This document shows, one piece after another, positions 34,681 to 45,886 of a DNA stretch of 64,000 nt (its first letter is position 1; each line of letters opens with the position of its first letter). The notes under the pieces were generated by a model that was not told the DNA's origin, ran no database searches, and worked only from the letters and a program-made list of their open reading frames with translations. The translations under genes and the position numbers were made by a program. The stretch comes from Ceratotherium simum simum (taxonomy: Eukaryota > Chordata > Mammalia > Perissodactyla > Rhinocerotidae). Location: positions 5,059,134 to 5,123,133 of the forward strand of contig NW_004454195.1 of NCBI RefSeq assembly GCF_000283155.1. The letters are read 5' to 3'.

Positions 34681-35899
34681 GGTATTGGTTACTAGGACAA
34701 GAGACTCTGTGTATGTGAAATCTTTGCCTACAACTTTACTGCAGAGGCTTCAGGTAAACTTAAGTAGGACAGACCCAACCCAGTCTTTGTCTAATGCAAA
34801 TGAAGAACCTATTTCCCTCAGTACTGAGTAAAGCTTTCTGATTTAAACTAGCTAATGTCAGCATGCTTCTAAAAATTATCACCTTACTATAAAACCCATC
34901 AAATGAACACATTCATTTTCAAATAAAAAGCTTCACAAACTACATAAAAAGAGAAATTTTATATACTGTTTTTGCAATTAGAAACTAAAAAGACTGCCTT
35001 CTGAAACATGTCACAGTACTGCCATTATCATCACCAAGTAGTATTTATTAAGTAGTCACCATGAAGCCCTATGTGAAGTTTCCCAAGGCACATATAAACA
35101 AAACTGATGACACAGCTACGAAAGAGAATTAAAGAAAATAAAGGTAAAGAAAATTTTTAAGTTAAATATTTACAAAATTGGCAAGCATAACCATAAGTAG
35201 TAGGCCAGGGAGATGTGAAGACGATAATGTCAGCAGGCAATGGGAAAGAATATTCTATGTTTTTGAGGTATTAAACTTAGATAAAATGAAGATAAAATAC
35301 ATTACATCTATATTTAGCATTTTATATATGCACTAACACAAATGAGAAGCTATGGGATGAGGTACAGCGGTGTAAAGGAATCACGATAACATTTATATTT
35401 GAAAAAGAGAGAATCAATTGCTGACGCGCTGCAAACACGCTCTTCCACAGAAGAGGGCAGGGAAGCAGGCCTAGTGTGCGGCTAGAAGAGTCCGATTCTG
35501 CGAACCACACAGGGCAGCTTTAACAGCTGGAGGAAAAACGATGGGAAGAATGAGCGGGGAAAGTATCTGGCTCCCTAACAAATATATTACAATTTAGCCT
35601 TAGAAAATCATGCCTTTCGTAATAGTTACCACTTAGAGAAGACCAAAGTTAAAGAATAGTCATTATAAATTACAAGGCTATTAAAAGTCATGAGCAATAA
35701 AAAATGATCTTACACACTTAATTTAATAAAAAGTATGTAAAAAGTGAATTAAATACAGGGTTTTTTTTAATGCAATGGCTTACAATATTGCTTAAAGTTC
35801 AGAAAACAGTCCATCCAAGTAGAAAATGAGAAAGGGAAGTTCGCGAATGAAGATAATCTGCAGAAAATGATCTTTGTACTCCCTCTTGGTCAACACGTT
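34681..35899. other. Intronic, with a small CpG-bearing patch
   Basis: Mostly AT-rich with no recognised transposon. At 35410-35560 GC rises sharply and several CpGs occur (gctgacgcgctgcaaacacg, gtgcggctagaagagtccga). That patch is discussed as a finding. Confidence 0.5.
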
Positions 35900-36055
35900 G
35901 CTCATAGTAAGTTCACAAATATTTGCAACTGAGTAAGATCCACGCGCCAGGCACCATGCTTGGAGGAAAAAGATGAATAAGACACAGGTCCTGCGTCCCA
36001 GAAGCATACTGGCTAATGTCATGTAGCAGCAGAGGCAATTTGTATTAAGAAAAAT
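35900..36055 (-). mobile_element. L2 LINE 3' fragment (antisense)
   Basis: cacaaatatttgcaactgag, ccacgcgccaggcaccatgc, aaaagatgaataagacacag, and gtcctgcgtcccagaagcat. This follows antisense L2 (caaatatttattgagc..gccaggcactgtgct..aagatgaataagacacggtccctgcc). Confidence 0.78.
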
Positions 36056-36214
36056 CATGCTTTGAGTGAGGGCCTACATCCAAAATTCTATTCCACCAAG
36101 AGATGAAATCCCCTCTAGTCCTGATTCTAGAAATCGCCCAGTCATACCTGCTCTCATGTGCCAAGTAGTTATAGCCATGACTTGAACCACACCGCTCTCT
36201 CATACCAAGACTCT

Positions 36215-36362
36215 CCCACCCCTAAACCTATTTATTTATTTCACCTATGTCACTTGAAATATTCTATTTTTAATCCACTTACTGATCCTTGGTCTTTTCA
36301 AACTACTGTGATCAATACCTACAGTTTATATAATGCTTCGAACATTACCAGCATTCAGTAAA
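36215..36362 (+). mobile_element. Possible L2 LINE fragment
   Basis: Weak match: ctatttatttatttcaccta.. near the start and gaacattaccagcattcagt then aaataac at the end (compare cctagcacagtgcc..gctcaataaat). Confidence 0.35.
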
Positions 36363-37267
36363 TAACAAACTAGCTTTACCATTAAAAAAATAAATTAAAA
36401 AACAAACAATGAATCTAGATCGTAGAAATCTCTATTGACCATAGAATTGCTGCCAGCGACACTAAAAGCTATTTTACTATAAAAGGCCCTCAAATTAGAA
36501 AATATGCAAATTATCTTTATGTAAGAAATGTACCAAATATTCTAAGATTCAGAGTGCTTAAAAATATTCACCCAACTGGGATGATTTCAGATTAAAGAAA
36601 ATAAGGACTGTGTAATTATATACACTTACCTTGACAAATAGAAAGCAATCTGTGATTAGAACATAGCAATTAGTTACAAAATGCTTCACATGGATTTAAT
36701 TACCCATCAGTCTACATGTAGCTTAATTACTTTTATCTCATTGCATCAGTAAAAGATTTCTGCCTGAGGCAACTGCCAGTCATATATTTATAAGGCTTCT
36801 AGACTTTACAGTGAATACATTATAACATTTAGGCAAATGTGCTCAAGTTACAGTTGCAGAGGCAGTCTTAATCTTGAATCTCTAGTTTTAGTTCATAAAT
36901 ATCTCACCACTTTCTTAGTGTCAACTATCATTGAGCTTTCACATTGACTGTGTCACCTATTTGGCTAAATAACATTGGTGACATAAACAGCACCTCTGTT
37001 TATTCTAATCCTGTAAGAGCCAGAAGGAAAGACCTTTAAAACCAAAACAATTATCTTATTGCCCCAAGGTAAAGGGTACTATATTCTTATGGGTAAGGTA
37101 AACATTAAATTCAGAAAGGAGATGATCCCTCTTTCAGGAGAGATAAAGAAAATCCTTTCACTCAGTGCTACTCTGCTGATTATAAGTTTGGAAAGATGGT
37201 GGCTTTACGGAACAGATTTTTTGTGATTCAGAGTAGGGAGCACTGTCTTCCATTTTTCTCTCCTTAG
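36363..37267. other. Repeat-poor intron, possible conserved non-coding DNA
   Basis: No transposon recognised. Between 36640 and 36960 there are spaced homeobox-like words (gatttaattacccatcag, tagcttaattacttttatc) in otherwise complex sequence. The regulatory meaning is inference only. Confidence 0.3.
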
Positions 37268-37450
37268 GAAGACAGGGACATAGTTTTGAAATTCAGCCAA
37301 CCAAGGTTTGAGTCCTAGCTCCTTTGCTGATTAACTCAATGTCTTTTGGCAAGTTATTTAACCAATCTGAGGATAAATAACTGTTAAATTCAATTACACA
37401 AAAAATATCTAGTAGAGGGTCTGCTTCATAACAAAAGTTAACACTGTTTG
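37268..37450 (+). repeat. MIR SINE
   Basis: ccaaggtttgagtcctagct, cctttgctgattaactcaat, ttttggcaagttatttaacc, aatctgaggataaataac.., tctagtagagggtctgcttc. This follows the MIR order (gggttcgaatcccggctctgccacttac..gggcaagttacttaacctctctga). Confidence 0.75.
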
Positions 37451-37857
37451 TTGGGTTCCTCTAGGACGGGCCCATGAGGATTAGATGAACTCATCAAAAA
37501 TAGGGGTCTCTTTGTAACTAAGTAGAAAATACTCTCTCTCCACTTTTCTTAAGGGAATATTTTTGGTATTGGTTGGGAAATTAGATCTGTAAGAAGTGAG
37601 AGTTTTCAAGACACTGGAATTTGACGTTAGGGGAATGTGGCCTCATCCTACTTAGAGCCATTGAAGAAACCCCCTTCTGTTAAGGAAGGAAGGTCTTTGG
37701 GTTAAGATGGCACTGTGTCAACTCAATTTACAGAGATCTATGAAGGCTTCCTTTAGGGCTCACAAGTCATCAGGTATCCTTCTGTAATTTCTTTTTTACC
37801 CAAACCAGAGTTGCTTCTGCTTCTGCTTAAAAACAAACAAAATCCACAAGAAAATGG
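37451..37857. other. Intronic, nothing recognised
   Basis: No repeat or gene recognised. Confidence 0.5.
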
Positions 37858-37998
37858 GTCTCAAATGCTACATGCTCAAGAATGACCTATAAAGCATGTT
37901 AAAAATTCAAGTGGGAGGCAGGGCAGGTAAGACTATAATGAAGTAGGTCTAGGGTGATGTCTAAGACCGTGTACTCTGGCGATCCTGATAACCACACT
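37858..37998 (+). mobile_element. MER5A-type hAT-Charlie MITE
   Basis: gtctcaaatgctacatgctc, aagaatgacctataaagcat, gttaaaaattcaagtgggag, gtctagggtgatgtctaaga, and gatcctgataaccacactta. This resembles MER5A (gtgcatcagaatcacctggg..cttgttaaaaatgcag..gtggggcc..tgattctgatgcacactta). Confidence 0.6.
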
Positions 37999-38454
37999 TA
38001 GAGGGAATGCTACATTAGGGCTCATGAGAATATATAGCACAACAACTTAAATATATTTAGTTATCAAAATCCTAAAAAACAGAAAAGATGTAAAAGACTT
38101 TTAAAGACTTTTACATCATTAAAAGACTTTTAAAACTCCCTCCTTGAATTTAGTTAACACTCACACTATGATTTCACACTTCCCAATTATTGATCCCCAA
38201 AAAGAATATAGTCTCCAGATTCTTAAAAAGAGCTTGCCAATGGTTCATGTGTCACCATGATGTATAGGCTTTCCACTACAGTTGAAAGAAACATAGAGTT
38301 GGGAGAGATAAGCATATGATAGATACAATGACAAGATTTTATGGTTATGTGTAGGCACTAAAGCACAGAGAAAGAAACTCAACATTTGAGATGCATATTA
38401 AATACATGGAGATAATCTGTACCGTAAAATCAATCCCCTGAAGATGTTACAAAT
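37999..38454. other. Intronic, nothing recognised
   Basis: A short repeated motif, taaaagacttttaaagactt with a third 'aaaagacttttaaa', lies at 38089-38131. Otherwise no recognised element. Confidence 0.5.
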
Positions 38455-38650
38455 TTTTACTCCTTTATTTGTAAACTTCAAGGCAAGCAGTACACAGCAG
38501 TTGCTCAAAAAATATTTGGAGGTTCTTCAGGTAAGGTTATGTGTTCTTTCAAGTAAGTTTATGTGTTTTATTCATTTAGGTCCTCCCAGTTCTTTGTACA
38601 ATGACTATAGCACATAATAAGTACTCAACTAATACTTGCTAAAGGAAAGA
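38455..38650 (+). mobile_element. L2 LINE 3' end fragment
   Basis: ctcctttatttgtaaacttc, aaggcaagcagtacacagca, gttgctcaaaaaatatttgg, and then cagttctttgtacaatgact, atagcacataataagtactc, and aactaatacttgct. Two L2-end-like motifs (cagcagttgctcaaaaaatatt; agcacataataagtactcaac) occur in sequence, perhaps two fragments. Confidence 0.55.
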
Positions 38651-38934
38651 GAGGGATGGGGCAGAAAGGAGGGAAATGCTTCAAATATTTAACACTCTAG
38701 GCAAGGGCAAATTTTTTAAAAAAGGTTTTTTTCCACCATTTCTGTAGGTAGGAAATATTTTTTTTAGAAAGTGTTCTAAAGATAATTCAGATACCACAGA
38801 GACAGATACCACCAAACATTTTTAAAAAGAACTTAACTGTACTTTAATCCGTTTGTGTAGCTTGTCGGAGTAGTTCTTACTCAGCAATAAAATAGTTTCG
38901 TTTGGAGAGATCCAGCTTCTAGACCAGGTTCTCA
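38651..38934. other. Intronic, nothing recognised
   Basis: AT-rich with poly-A/poly-T runs. Confidence 0.5.
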
Positions 38935-39108
38935 CCCCCTGGGTTGGCCTCTTACTAGCCAGTGACAATGAGCACATTAAAATCTACTAGGTCCTCTTTG
39001 TAAAATGGTCATAGTGACATTGGATTGTTACAATTCAATGACAGCAAATTTTCCATAAAGAACTTAGCATAAGACGTGATACCTGGTACAAGGTTAATTA
39101 TTATATAT
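38935..39108 (+). repeat. MIR SINE (diverged)
   Basis: cctcttactagccagtgaca, ctttgtaaaatggtcatagt, ttccataaagaacttagcat, gtgatacctggtacaaggtt, aattattatat. These follow MIR landmarks (acttactagctgtgtgac..tctgtaaaatggggat..aaagcgcttagaacagtgcctggcacatag). Confidence 0.65.
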
Positions 39109-39189
39109 ATTTACTCCTCTAAACTGGTTTCAAAGATGAATTGTAACTAGAAAAACATTACATATATATCAAAAAATGTTGTATCAGTA

Positions 39190-39445
39190 TAGCACAGTGG
39201 CTCATGTTAGAGTAAGCTTTAGAGTCAGCTTGGGTTAGAATTCTGGCACCACTACTGACTAGCTAAATAACCTTGGGTAAGTTAACTACATGTCTCTGAG
39301 CTCACGTTTCCTCAGCTGTGAGATAAAGATAATGATATCCACACCTCATAAAGTTGATGTAAAGATCAAATGAGATAATCCACACCAAGCAACTCCCACT
39401 CTGCCTGGCACATAGTAAACAACAAATGCTAGTTATTATTATGTG
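39190..39445 (+). repeat. MIR SINE, nearly full length
   Basis: tagcacagtggctcatgtta, gctttagagtcagcttgggt, tagaattctggcaccactac, tgactagctaaataaccttg, ggtaagttaactacatgtct, tttcctcagctgtgagataa, ctcataaagttgatgtaaag, atcaaatgagataatccaca, and ctctgcctggcacatagtaa, ending caacaaatgctagttatta. All MIR blocks are present, including the tRNA-derived head. Confidence 0.92.
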
Positions 39446-40733
39446 AGACACCAAAGTAACAATGAAGGGATATGGATCCATTCCAGGTCTCAACATGGGT
39501 TTTGTTTGCTGGACCAGGGGCCACTGCCTTTGGAAACTGGTAATGACAGTATGTTTACTAAGGCATTTGAGTTACTCTGGAATTTCCATTTGAAGAAGAA
39601 AACTACTTCTTTGACAGTAAAGTTACAATAAAAAGGAGAATTGTGGCACAGCGTGTTCAGACCTAAATGCAGAAGTAGCCCCATTTGCAAATGGGAACTA
39701 CCCAAGCACAGAAATAGAGCTTGATGCAAGGCTTTAAAAACAATAAAGTTAATTAAAAGAAAAAAAATACTTTTTATAGAGTTCAAAAACAAGTTAATTT
39801 TTCTCAAATTCATGTTTATAGTGTTAACAGTCAAGGAGTTAAAAAAGCAATGAAATGAATGCTTAAAACCACTTGAACTGACTTCTCTTAAATAGCTTTC
39901 ATTAGTTTGGTTTGAGCCTGCTTTTTTAACTCATTAAGTGTTTTTAAAATTAGATTTGTTGTTTTAATGCAGCTTTTCCTGGTACTTTTTTTGTCAAGGA
40001 AAAAGTCCAGAAATCACTCACACTTTTGATCTGGAAAATCTAAATCAACTTGATAAAGAAATTTTTTTGTAAACCAACTTTATGAAGACAAGTTAAAATT
40101 AAAGGAAAAAAGAAAATATAGTTTCAGAGTATTTAGCAAGTACTAAAATCATAAACCAGGAGCTGATACCCTTTAAAAAAATAACATGCCAAATCTCTGA
40201 GCCTTTTTTCCTTATATTCTTTGGGGTCCAACGAGAAGACATTCACATTAGTCGGTCCTTGGATGATGTGCATTAAGTGGCCATGAGCAGCCCATCTGCC
40301 AGCGGGCAAAAACACACCTGCCATTGGAGAGGGGCAGATCTTCAGGGCTGGTGTCAGCCAGTAAAAAAAAAAATAAAAATAATAAATCAACCCATGTCCT
40401 GCCTGCTACAAAAACTAATTAAAAAAAAAACCCTATTTTGAGGATTATGAATATAAAAGAAAAGGCCAAATATAAAGCGAAAATCACTGCTACTAACATA
40501 AAAATAAGGAAAGATTATTAGAAGAGTAAACAGGATTAACATTAAACAGGAAACATTGAATCTGCTATCATCCTTCCTCATGAATAACTGCCCTTGTTAG
40601 AACATCTTCACTTCCTTGCCTCCTTGACTACATCTCACCTTCCTTACTACTGCTCTTGCAGGGACCATCTCTGCTCTTCTGGGTTCTCCCTTCTATTTTC
40701 TCCCATATTGTGCTGCATTGGCGACTGCTATCC
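39446..40733. other. Intronic; holds an unexplained 40195-40345 block
   Basis: No known repeat recognised. The block 40195-40345 is more complex and GC-richer than its surroundings. It ends on the plus strand in an A-rich run (gtaaaaaaaaaaataaaaat), which could mark an old retroposed transcript. The minus-strand frame 40133-40390 crosses it, but no domain is recognised. Confidence 0.4.
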
Positions 40734-40762
40734 TTGCCCCCGAGGCTAGCCTCGGGGGGCAA
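40734..40762. repeat. GC-rich near-perfect palindrome
   Basis: ttgcccccgaggc, then ta, then gcctcggggggcaa. The arms pair over 13 bases with one extra G on the right, and the centre is ggctagcc. It is the most GC-rich hairpin seen in this AT-rich intron. Function unknown. Confidence 0.9.
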
Positions 40763-43642
40763 AAATGGGATTATACCTACATGTGTCCCCTCCCCAGAGA
40801 AGACCTCGAGTACCCCCAAAGAAAAGCCAGCTATCTGTTGTCCTAGGAAAGTTATCCCACTAAACTTGGACCTTTAAGTGAAGATCCTTTCAATGTCTAC
40901 TGGGAACCCTCCATATTATCTGGAACTGCCAGGATTTATTCTAACAAATGCTAGAAGCAGCAGCTACATTTTCACAGTATAGGGTAAAAATTAGGCAGGG
41001 TAGGAGGCATTACGCTCACTTACAAGATGGAATGAATACTGGCTGGCTTCTACAGATAACATCTTCAAGCTAAGATCGAACTCAAAACAATATTCCCAAG
41101 ATTTTATGAATCTAAGACTCTAGTTCATCTGTATTTTGGGTTGAATAGATTTTTGTATGGAAAAGGTTCATGATGTTTTCAATTCCAGGTTCTGAACATC
41201 AAACTTCTAAAAGAATATTGGAAACCTCGAGGACAGTCTATGGCAGGAGAAAGGATTTTAATTGCAGCTTTTCCAATACTGTCTCTCTTTACAGAAGTCA
41301 CTTGATTTTGCTGGATCGCAGTTTCTTCAAGTGGAAAGTAAGGAGATTAGACCAGGCTATTTCGCTCAACTCTTTTAGGTTAGAGATCCCGTTTGACGTT
41401 ATGGATCCCTTTCCAAAACAAGCCACATAACAACATTTTGCTTGATATTTTAGGAGATTCACAGATTTTTGGAAGCACATCCATGCAAAAATTCTTGGAC
41501 TATATATTAAAATGTGATACTAGTCAGTACACATAACAAACCATTTTGAGAAATAAAGATATACAATTTTTACTACTAGAAAATCAGTTTCTTCACATCC
41601 CCACTAAATAACTATTGGACAATTACTTGAAAAATATAAATTTAAAGGGACTCTGAAATTACCAGCCTGCCCATGGCACCCACACATACCAGTACATTCT
41701 ATATAACTGTACAATAATCACTCTATCAAGCAAGGATGGTCTACTAGTGATTGGCAAGTGACTTACATACTACAAGAGTAATAATTTCTCTCCAATTGAG
41801 ACTTGCAAAGCTCTCACCAAGTATTAATGAAATAGTTGGTTAAAGCTAAAATAAGTTTTTCAGAGACAATCATTTCCCTTTTACATCAAATGCAGGCTGT
41901 TCACTTAGAAAAAGAGAATAAGACTGGTTAAGAAACAAGCATCTCAACTATCAACAGTCAACTGGTACAGTTAATAAATAATCTTCTAAGATCTTAATAA
42001 AAATTCACAGATTTAATTTTTAAATTCAGTAACGCTCCTATTAAAGAGAGTAGATTTTATGATGACTATTAAAGAAAGTAACGTAATTAAAGATATACAG
42101 TTCTTCCAAGTTTAAATTAGAAGACATCACTTTCAAGGGAAAAAAATAACCATTATTTCTGGATTCAGGTTTATTGGTAACCAAGGCAAACAGAAAATAG
42201 GAAAGCAAAAAAGCACATCCCTCCTTTAGGAAACCTAGGATGTGATTCCCCAAGTATCTTTCAAGTTCCAGAATTCTAGAGTTTAGGACATATCTTCCTG
42301 TCCAACATAGGTCAAAAATTTGATTTTCCACTTATCTTTGCTACTGTGGTTAAAAATCAATGAAAAAGTAATATTAATGCAAAATAGGTATACTCCTATT
42401 GAATTATTAATAGGCAATACAACTGTAAATGTTTTTGTTCAGCATTCTTCACTGCCCTTGCAAACAATTTCAAAATGGGAGGTGCTGAAGCATGAAGACT
42501 GTTTGCAGCCATTGCCTTTTGAAATCACAGTGCTGGGAACTGGAATTCTTGCCTCCTTGCATTATTATCAGACATTGTGAACTTTCTTTGAAAGCAGACT
42601 ATAAATCCACAAGGGGGTCCCTTGCCTTCAATCAAGGAAATGTTTAAAACGACCCCCATCTGCCATTTTAATATATTCTTCTCAAAGACTGCCATAAATA
42701 TTTAATATAAGAAAGGCAATGTTTAAACACAATGAATAGCTTATGAAATTAAAGTTGGCTGACGGATTACACTGTGGATATAATACACTGTAAATAATGA
42801 CAAAGAAAATATGAGCAACATTACTAACCTTCTCTTGCTTCTCTTGACATTTCTTAAGGAATATTCAAAAGACACTTAGATAGGAAGGTCAGCTTAATTG
42901 ACATCAAAGCGTGACTAACTCTATGAAGCCATTCTATTCTTGACTCGCTATATATAACATCTTGGTACGCTACCCCACTGAAAGGGTACCATGTAGGTTT
43001 TCCATTTCTCAACAAGTCTCACCTTGCCCGCTATCTACTTTCACTAAAGTCACAAACCTAGGACAGAAAACTTCTATCTAGTCCCTGGTTTAGTCTCTTG
43101 TATTCAAACAGGAATCAAGACCTAATACTAGACTTTTCTATGGAAGACATTTAATGCATATTTATCAAATGAGTACATACAGTTATTATCAGATGCAAAT
43201 TGTAAACTCCATTCAAAATTTCTAAGAAAAGATGCTCCTTTTTCTTTCTGGTACTATTACAACAATCAACCTACATATTTTCCACTCTCATTAATATCCA
43301 TTTCTCTCTGTTAACAGAAAAGGAGAAGAACTGTAGGTACCTCTTCTCCTCATAACTTCTAATCTCTTGATTCTTCTGTTCAAATCAAACAATTTCAATT
43401 TCTTTTAATTTTTCTCAGAGGTCTCTCTTTCTAACCCATTTTCACGGAATTTCTCCAAAGTGTAATAAAATTATTATTTCTCAATAATGATATAGTTTAC
43501 CCCAAAGTAATGTTAACTCTTACAAGAACAACATATCCTTGACAAAATCTAAGTGTTCTGCCAAGATTTTTTTTTCCCTGTGGGGTTAGTGCCAAGTCTC
43601 AACTCTTTACATAAAGAACTTTACAGTTCAACATACTATATA
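40763..43642. other. 2.9-kb intronic stretch, nothing recognised
   Basis: AT-rich, without a recognised transposon. Open frames at 41170-41430, 42041-42331 and 42320-42580 show no domain and overlap each other on opposite strands, so are treated as chance. Confidence 0.45.
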
Positions 43643-43657
43643 CCTATTGATGTTTCT

Positions 43658-43872
43658 TTTTTTTTTTTTTTTTTAAGATTTTATTTATTTAATTTTTCCC
43701 AAAGCCCCAGTGGATAGTTGTGTGTCGTAGCTGCACATCCTTCTAGTTGTTGTATGTGGGACTCGGCCTCAGGATGAACGGAGAAGTGGTGCCTCGATGC
43801 GCACCCGGGATCCGAACCCGGGCCACCAGCATCGCAGCGCGCGCACTTAACCACCAAGCCACAGGGCCGGCC
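43658..43872 (-). mobile_element. ERE1-type SINE, well preserved
   Basis: Poly-T, aagattttatttatttaat, aaagccccagtggatagttg, catccttctagttgttgtat, gggatccgaacccgggccac, and an rc head ending gccacagggccggcccc. Flanked by cctattgatgtttct at 43643-43657 and 43873-43887, a perfect duplication (the first one or two C's are ambiguous with the element end). The intact B-box and perfect duplication suggest a relatively young insertion. Confidence 0.96.
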
Positions 43873-43887
43873 CCTATTGATGTTTCT

Positions 43888-44369
43888 GACCAAACTTTCC
43901 ACAGTTAATTTAGAGTCTTTTATTCTCTTGATGCCACCAATTTCTCCCATATTGATGTCATGCATCAACACTCTAACTATGTTTTTCATTCCATTTACTA
44001 AATAAAGTGCAATATTGTTCCAGGCTAATGATATCATCTGTAGAAAACCATCCTCGGGCTATTAAGAGAGCTTTGTAGAAAATCCAACATGTAGGAATTC
44101 ATTTTCCTAAAATTCTTATAGAAAAAATATATTGGAATTTACCAAGATTTTCATTCATGTAGATTAGTTAACATAAATTTCTTTCCTCATTTTTAGATGG
44201 GCTATCACTCCATCATAAGAGAGAGAAACAAAACTGATTGGAACTATTCTTCAAAATGTCATAATACTTACTAACAAATATCATTGGCTTGGTATTGTCA
44301 CTACTGATCGAAGTTCTAGTATCTTTCTAATTTTTATCATTAGTATGATTTATAGAAATGCCTATTTGA
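43888..44369. other. Intronic, nothing recognised
   Basis: AT-rich, no recognised element. Confidence 0.5.
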
Positions 44370-44478
44370 AAACTGATTAATGTATATTATGGAATCTGAG
44401 ACATCAACAGTGTAAAATATACTTGTTTTGTTATATGTCAATTATACATCAATAAAGCTGGAAATAAAATAAAATACA
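44370..44478 (+). mobile_element. LINE-1 3' terminal fragment
   Basis: acttgttttgttatatgtca, then attatacatcaataaagctg and gaaataaaataaaat. This is the typical L1 3' tip (atgtcaattatacctcaataaagctgg) with an A-rich tail. Confidence 0.6.
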
Positions 44479-44720
44479 CTTTATAAAATGTACCTCTAAG
44501 GAAAAAAACACCATAAAATGCTTCCAAATAATGATAAAATTTCCTCAGTTATAAGATGCATCCTCATTCAGAGGTAAAATGAGATGTAAATGTATCCTCA
44601 TTTAAATGTAAAAATCAATGCACCCTAAAATTTATTAAACAAGGTATTGTGGTTTTTTGCTCTTATAACATTATATTCTATAATAAGTACATCTCTGAAC
44701 ATCACTAATGTAGTATTTAT

Positions 44721-44947
44721 TTATTTTATTTATGTATTTTTTTTTAAAGATTTTATTTATTTATTTTCCCCCCAAGGCCCCAGTAGATAGTTGTATGTCA
44801 TAGTTGCACATCCTTCTAGTTGCTGTATGTGGGACGCGGCCTCAGCATGGCCGGACAAGCGGCGCGTCGCTGCACGCCCGGGATCCGAACCTGGGCCGCC
44901 AGCAGCGGAGCGCACGCACTTAACCGCTAAGCCACGGGGCCGGCCCA
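44721..44947 (-). mobile_element. ERE1-type SINE, best-preserved copy in the window
   Basis: A/T-rich tail, aaagattttatttatttatt, a C-run, aaggccccagtagatagttg, catccttctagttgctgtat, ggcctcagcatggccggaca, cgggatccgaacctgggccg, and an rc head ending gccacggggccggccc. Flanked by a perfect 17-bp duplication, actaatgtagtatttat, at 44704-44720 and 44948-44964. High CpG retention implies a young copy. Confidence 0.97.
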
Positions 44948-44964
44948 ACTAATGTAGTATTTAT

Positions 44965-45423
44965 AATGTAAGCTAGAGAGTTAACTAACATAAGTTAGTC
45001 TGTTACTAAAACGATTTTCTCTATTAGAATTTTGAACATCTTAAATACCTAAGAGTATATATATACATGCTTTTCCCCCAAACACCTTTTAAAATCACTT
45101 TATCTTTTTTTTATAACTTCTAGTTTGCCTTAACAAAACATTTTTTAGTCAAAGCACCCCACCCAATAAATACTTTTATGCCTAATGCTTAAGACACATA
45201 CCTTAAACATAATTATGGTATTCATTTATTTTAATAGATCAGTTCAAATGATATATAGATGTAGTTTAAATTACACACCATTTGGTAAATGATGGAAATT
45301 TCTTTAGAAATTTCTAGAGCATTATTTAGACTCACTACAACAAACTATTTTTGTAATGAATAAAAGCTTCATAAGTGAGAGTTACTGCCTGAATAAAGTC
45401 AAGCTACAACAAATTCAACTCCT
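44965..45423. other. Intronic, nothing recognised
   Basis: AT-rich with no recognised element. Confidence 0.5.
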
Positions 45424-45631
45424 GGTGCCGGCCCTGTGGCATAGTGGTTAAGTCTGGCACACTCTGCTTCAGTGGCCCAGGTTCGCAGGTTCGGATCCTG
45501 AGTGCAGGCAGACCTACACCACTCATCAAGCCATGCTGTGGTGGCAACCCACATACAAAATAGAGGAAGACTGGCACAGATGTTAGCTCAGGGCTAATCT
45601 TCCTCAAGCAAAAAAAAGAGGAAGATTGGCA
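45424..45631 (+). mobile_element. ERE2-type SINE, tail cut short
   Basis: Head ggtgccggccctgtggcata, gtggttaagtctggcacact, cgcaggttcggatcctgagt, caagccatgctgtggtggca, agatgttagctcagggctaa, then aaaaaaaagaggaagattgg, ending inside the second tail unit. No convincing flanking duplication. It may have been trimmed after insertion. Confidence 0.92.
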
Positions 45632-45854
45632 ACCTCCTCTCTATTCTCATCCTATTCTTAAGTCAGATCTTATAAATTGCAGACTATTATTCTAGGTGAA
45701 AAAGCATGGAGTTGTTTGACTCCAACAATTAAAGCCTAATATTGAATGCAATGCACAGAGAAATGAAACAACCCTCAGTTTGCCCTCACCATTCTCTCAC
45801 CATAGCAGCTTGCCTGTCATTTGTCACAAAATAGTACATACGCACACATACATG

Positions 45855-45886
<32 letters not shown>

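Noticed and set aside
39490..39834. 114-codon minus-strand open frame
   Set aside because: No domain; overlaps an opposite-strand frame and has no splice or promoter support.
43681..44037. 118-codon minus-strand frame, and similar frames at 27406-27627 and 44757-44948
   Set aside because: These run through ERE1 SINEs. The shared GLVVKCAR/GLAVKCVR-type peptides are translations of the repeat.
44721..44947. tRNA-like head with a B-box, considered as a tRNA gene
   Set aside because: It is the tRNA-derived head of an ERE SINE; it lacks a cloverleaf with proper acceptor stem and lies within a SINE with a target duplication.
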